Assembly: GCF_050947875.1 (NCBI RefSeq)
Contig: NC_134568.1
Coordinates: 203,113,729 to 203,177,728, forward strand
Direction of reading: 5' to 3'
DNA length: 64,000 bases
From: Dermacentor variabilis
Lineage: Eukaryota > Arthropoda > Arachnida > Ixodida > Ixodidae
In this document: in pieces, positions 62,881 through 64,000 of the stretch
Position numbering within the stretch: the stretch's first letter is position 1
Layout: each line of letters starts with the position of its first letter
Notes under the pieces: generated by a model
Seen by the model: the letters and a program-made list of their open reading frames with translations, nothing else
Databases searched by the model: none
What the model was told of the DNA's origin: nothing
Position numbers and translations under genes: made by a program

Positions 62881-64000
62881 CGATTATAGGTGGCGACGGT
62901 GCTCTGGTACTGTCTGTTCACTCAGGGGGCGATCATCTTTCCTGAGTGGGTTGGACAAATATTGTCTTTGTGCTTGAAATTGAGGACAGTGGCACAATAA
63001 GTGGTCAGTGTTCTCCTCGCATCCGCAAACATCACATGCAGGACTATTAGCCATTCCAATTAGTGCCATGAAAGCAACTTCCAGCCACAACCGACACAGA
63101 AGAGACGCTTCGCTTCGGTGCAGTCCGGCCGGAGGTCTGAGTTGCAGTGAAGGGTTTAGCCTGTGCAGTCTGGTGCGCCTTGTATGTGTAGTATTCCACT
63201 CTGCTAAGGAGTGCGTGTGTGCTAGAATGCAAAGTTGTCTCGCAGCGTCGGTCCTTCAGAGAGTAATGGGGACGCAGCGGTCCTCTTTGTTTGACGTCCG
63301 AGCTGCCTTATCTGCGTCATCATTTCCAATGATACCGCAATGACTTGGTATCCATTGAAATAAAATATCACAGCCTTTTTCTCTCATGTGATGGATAGGT
63401 TCCACGATTTCACACGTGAGTTGATTGTGAGTTCCATGTAGGAGAAACGACTGCACACATTGCTAGACCGGCCTTGAATCGCAGAAGACTGCCCATTTTC
63501 GAGAACTTTCAGCATTTATCACATGAAGCATGTCCCGGAGAGCCGCGAGCTCTGCAGCTGTAGACGTAGTGATATGGGAAGTCTTGAAGCGCTGGGTTAT
63601 TCCCATTGTTGGTATAACTACAGCGCCACCGGAACTGTTTGATGTAGTTGAGCCATCATTGTAGACGTGTGTGCAGTCGCTGTATTTCTCGTACAAGAGG
63701 AGTAACGTAAGTTGCTTGAGTGCTGACGCTGGTAAGTCTGACTTTTTCTGAAGTCCTGAGATTGTAAGGTTCACTTGAGTACGGCTCACACACCATGGAT
63801 GAATAGAACGTCTTGCCGCAGGTGCGTAACCTGATCTGAGAAAGGCATGGTGCGCGAAGACAGTTGCACTGAATGTCGTGCTGGGCCTTTCTACTGGGAG
63901 ACTTGCGAGGTGGTAGGCAGGGGTCTGGGCGAAGTGTCTTATGTGCACAAGCATGGTTTTAATGGTAATGTGCGTTCTAATAGTGTAATCTTGAGCGACT
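62880..64000 (-). pseudogene. LINE RNase H and C-terminal finger, runs off the window
   Basis: Minus strand, entering from the right edge. RNase H: THVYNDGSTTSNSSGGAVVI, STAAELAALRDML, WAVFCDSRPV (63954-63463). After a frameshift near 63460: ILFQWIPSHCGIIGNDDADKAA (63456-63256). Then the finger CDVCGCEENTDHLLCHCPQF (about 63030-62970). Two or more frame breaks. The 5' part lies outside the window. Confidence 0.8.

Overview
The window is repeat-dense nuclear DNA from an arachnid, most likely a hard tick. The grounds are tRNA-derived SINEs of the tick (Ruka-like) type, RNase H-bearing non-LTR retrotransposons, RTE-type LINEs, Ty3/gypsy elements, mariner/Tc1/hAT elements and one host gene with ordinary GT-AG introns. 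No bacterial, organellar or rRNA features were seen. Family names rest on motif recognition; no database search was possible.

Left part (1-25 kb). A degenerate minus-strand LINE is cut at its RT active-site region by an RTE-type LINE (1002-3179) with a perfect 12-bp target duplication. A nested stack follows. A decayed Ty3/gypsy gag-protease (7.7-8.45 and 15.19-15.65 kb) is split by a nearly pristine 6.7-kb LTR retrotransposon (8451-15187), by a SINE (about 15.38-15.62 kb), and by a DNA transposon with ~330-bp inverted ends (about 15.77-24.49 kb). That DNA transposon carries a mariner-superfamily transposase fossil and a second, pol-less LTR retrotransposon (19410-23664). The 8451-15187 element is the most striking object. 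It is a single 1523-codon gag-pol in the order Gag, protease, integrase, RT, RNase H, the arrangement of the Gmr1-like group, with LTRs of equal length that look identical and a 4-bp target duplication.

Middle (25-48.3 kb). The host gene is a linker-histone H1-like gene on the minus strand. Exon 1 is 48303-48126, a 48-nt micro-exon is 34317-34270, and the last exon is 31239-29942. Splice phases agree and the three exons rebuild a full H15 globular domain. The tail has two adjacent 30-bp coding minisatellites, one basic and one acidic. Its 13.8-kb first intron holds a full-length but decayed two-ORF LINE (36.7-42.1 kb), a LINE 3' half (43.1-44.8 kb), two non-autonomous hAT elements with perfect 8-bp duplications, SINEs and an RTE 3' end.

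Right part (48.3-64 kb). This is intergenic DNA. It holds a TA-flanked MITE, a 1.9-kb Tc1-like element inside a ~135-bp tandem repeat, a solo LTR inside a SINE, a foldback element inside a minisatellite, a mariner interrupted by a LINE 3' end, and another LINE 3' end running off the right edge.

Apart from the H1-like gene nothing here reads as a functional host gene. The two strongest results are the rearranged, apparently young LTR retrotransposon and the three-exon H1-like gene with its micro-exon.
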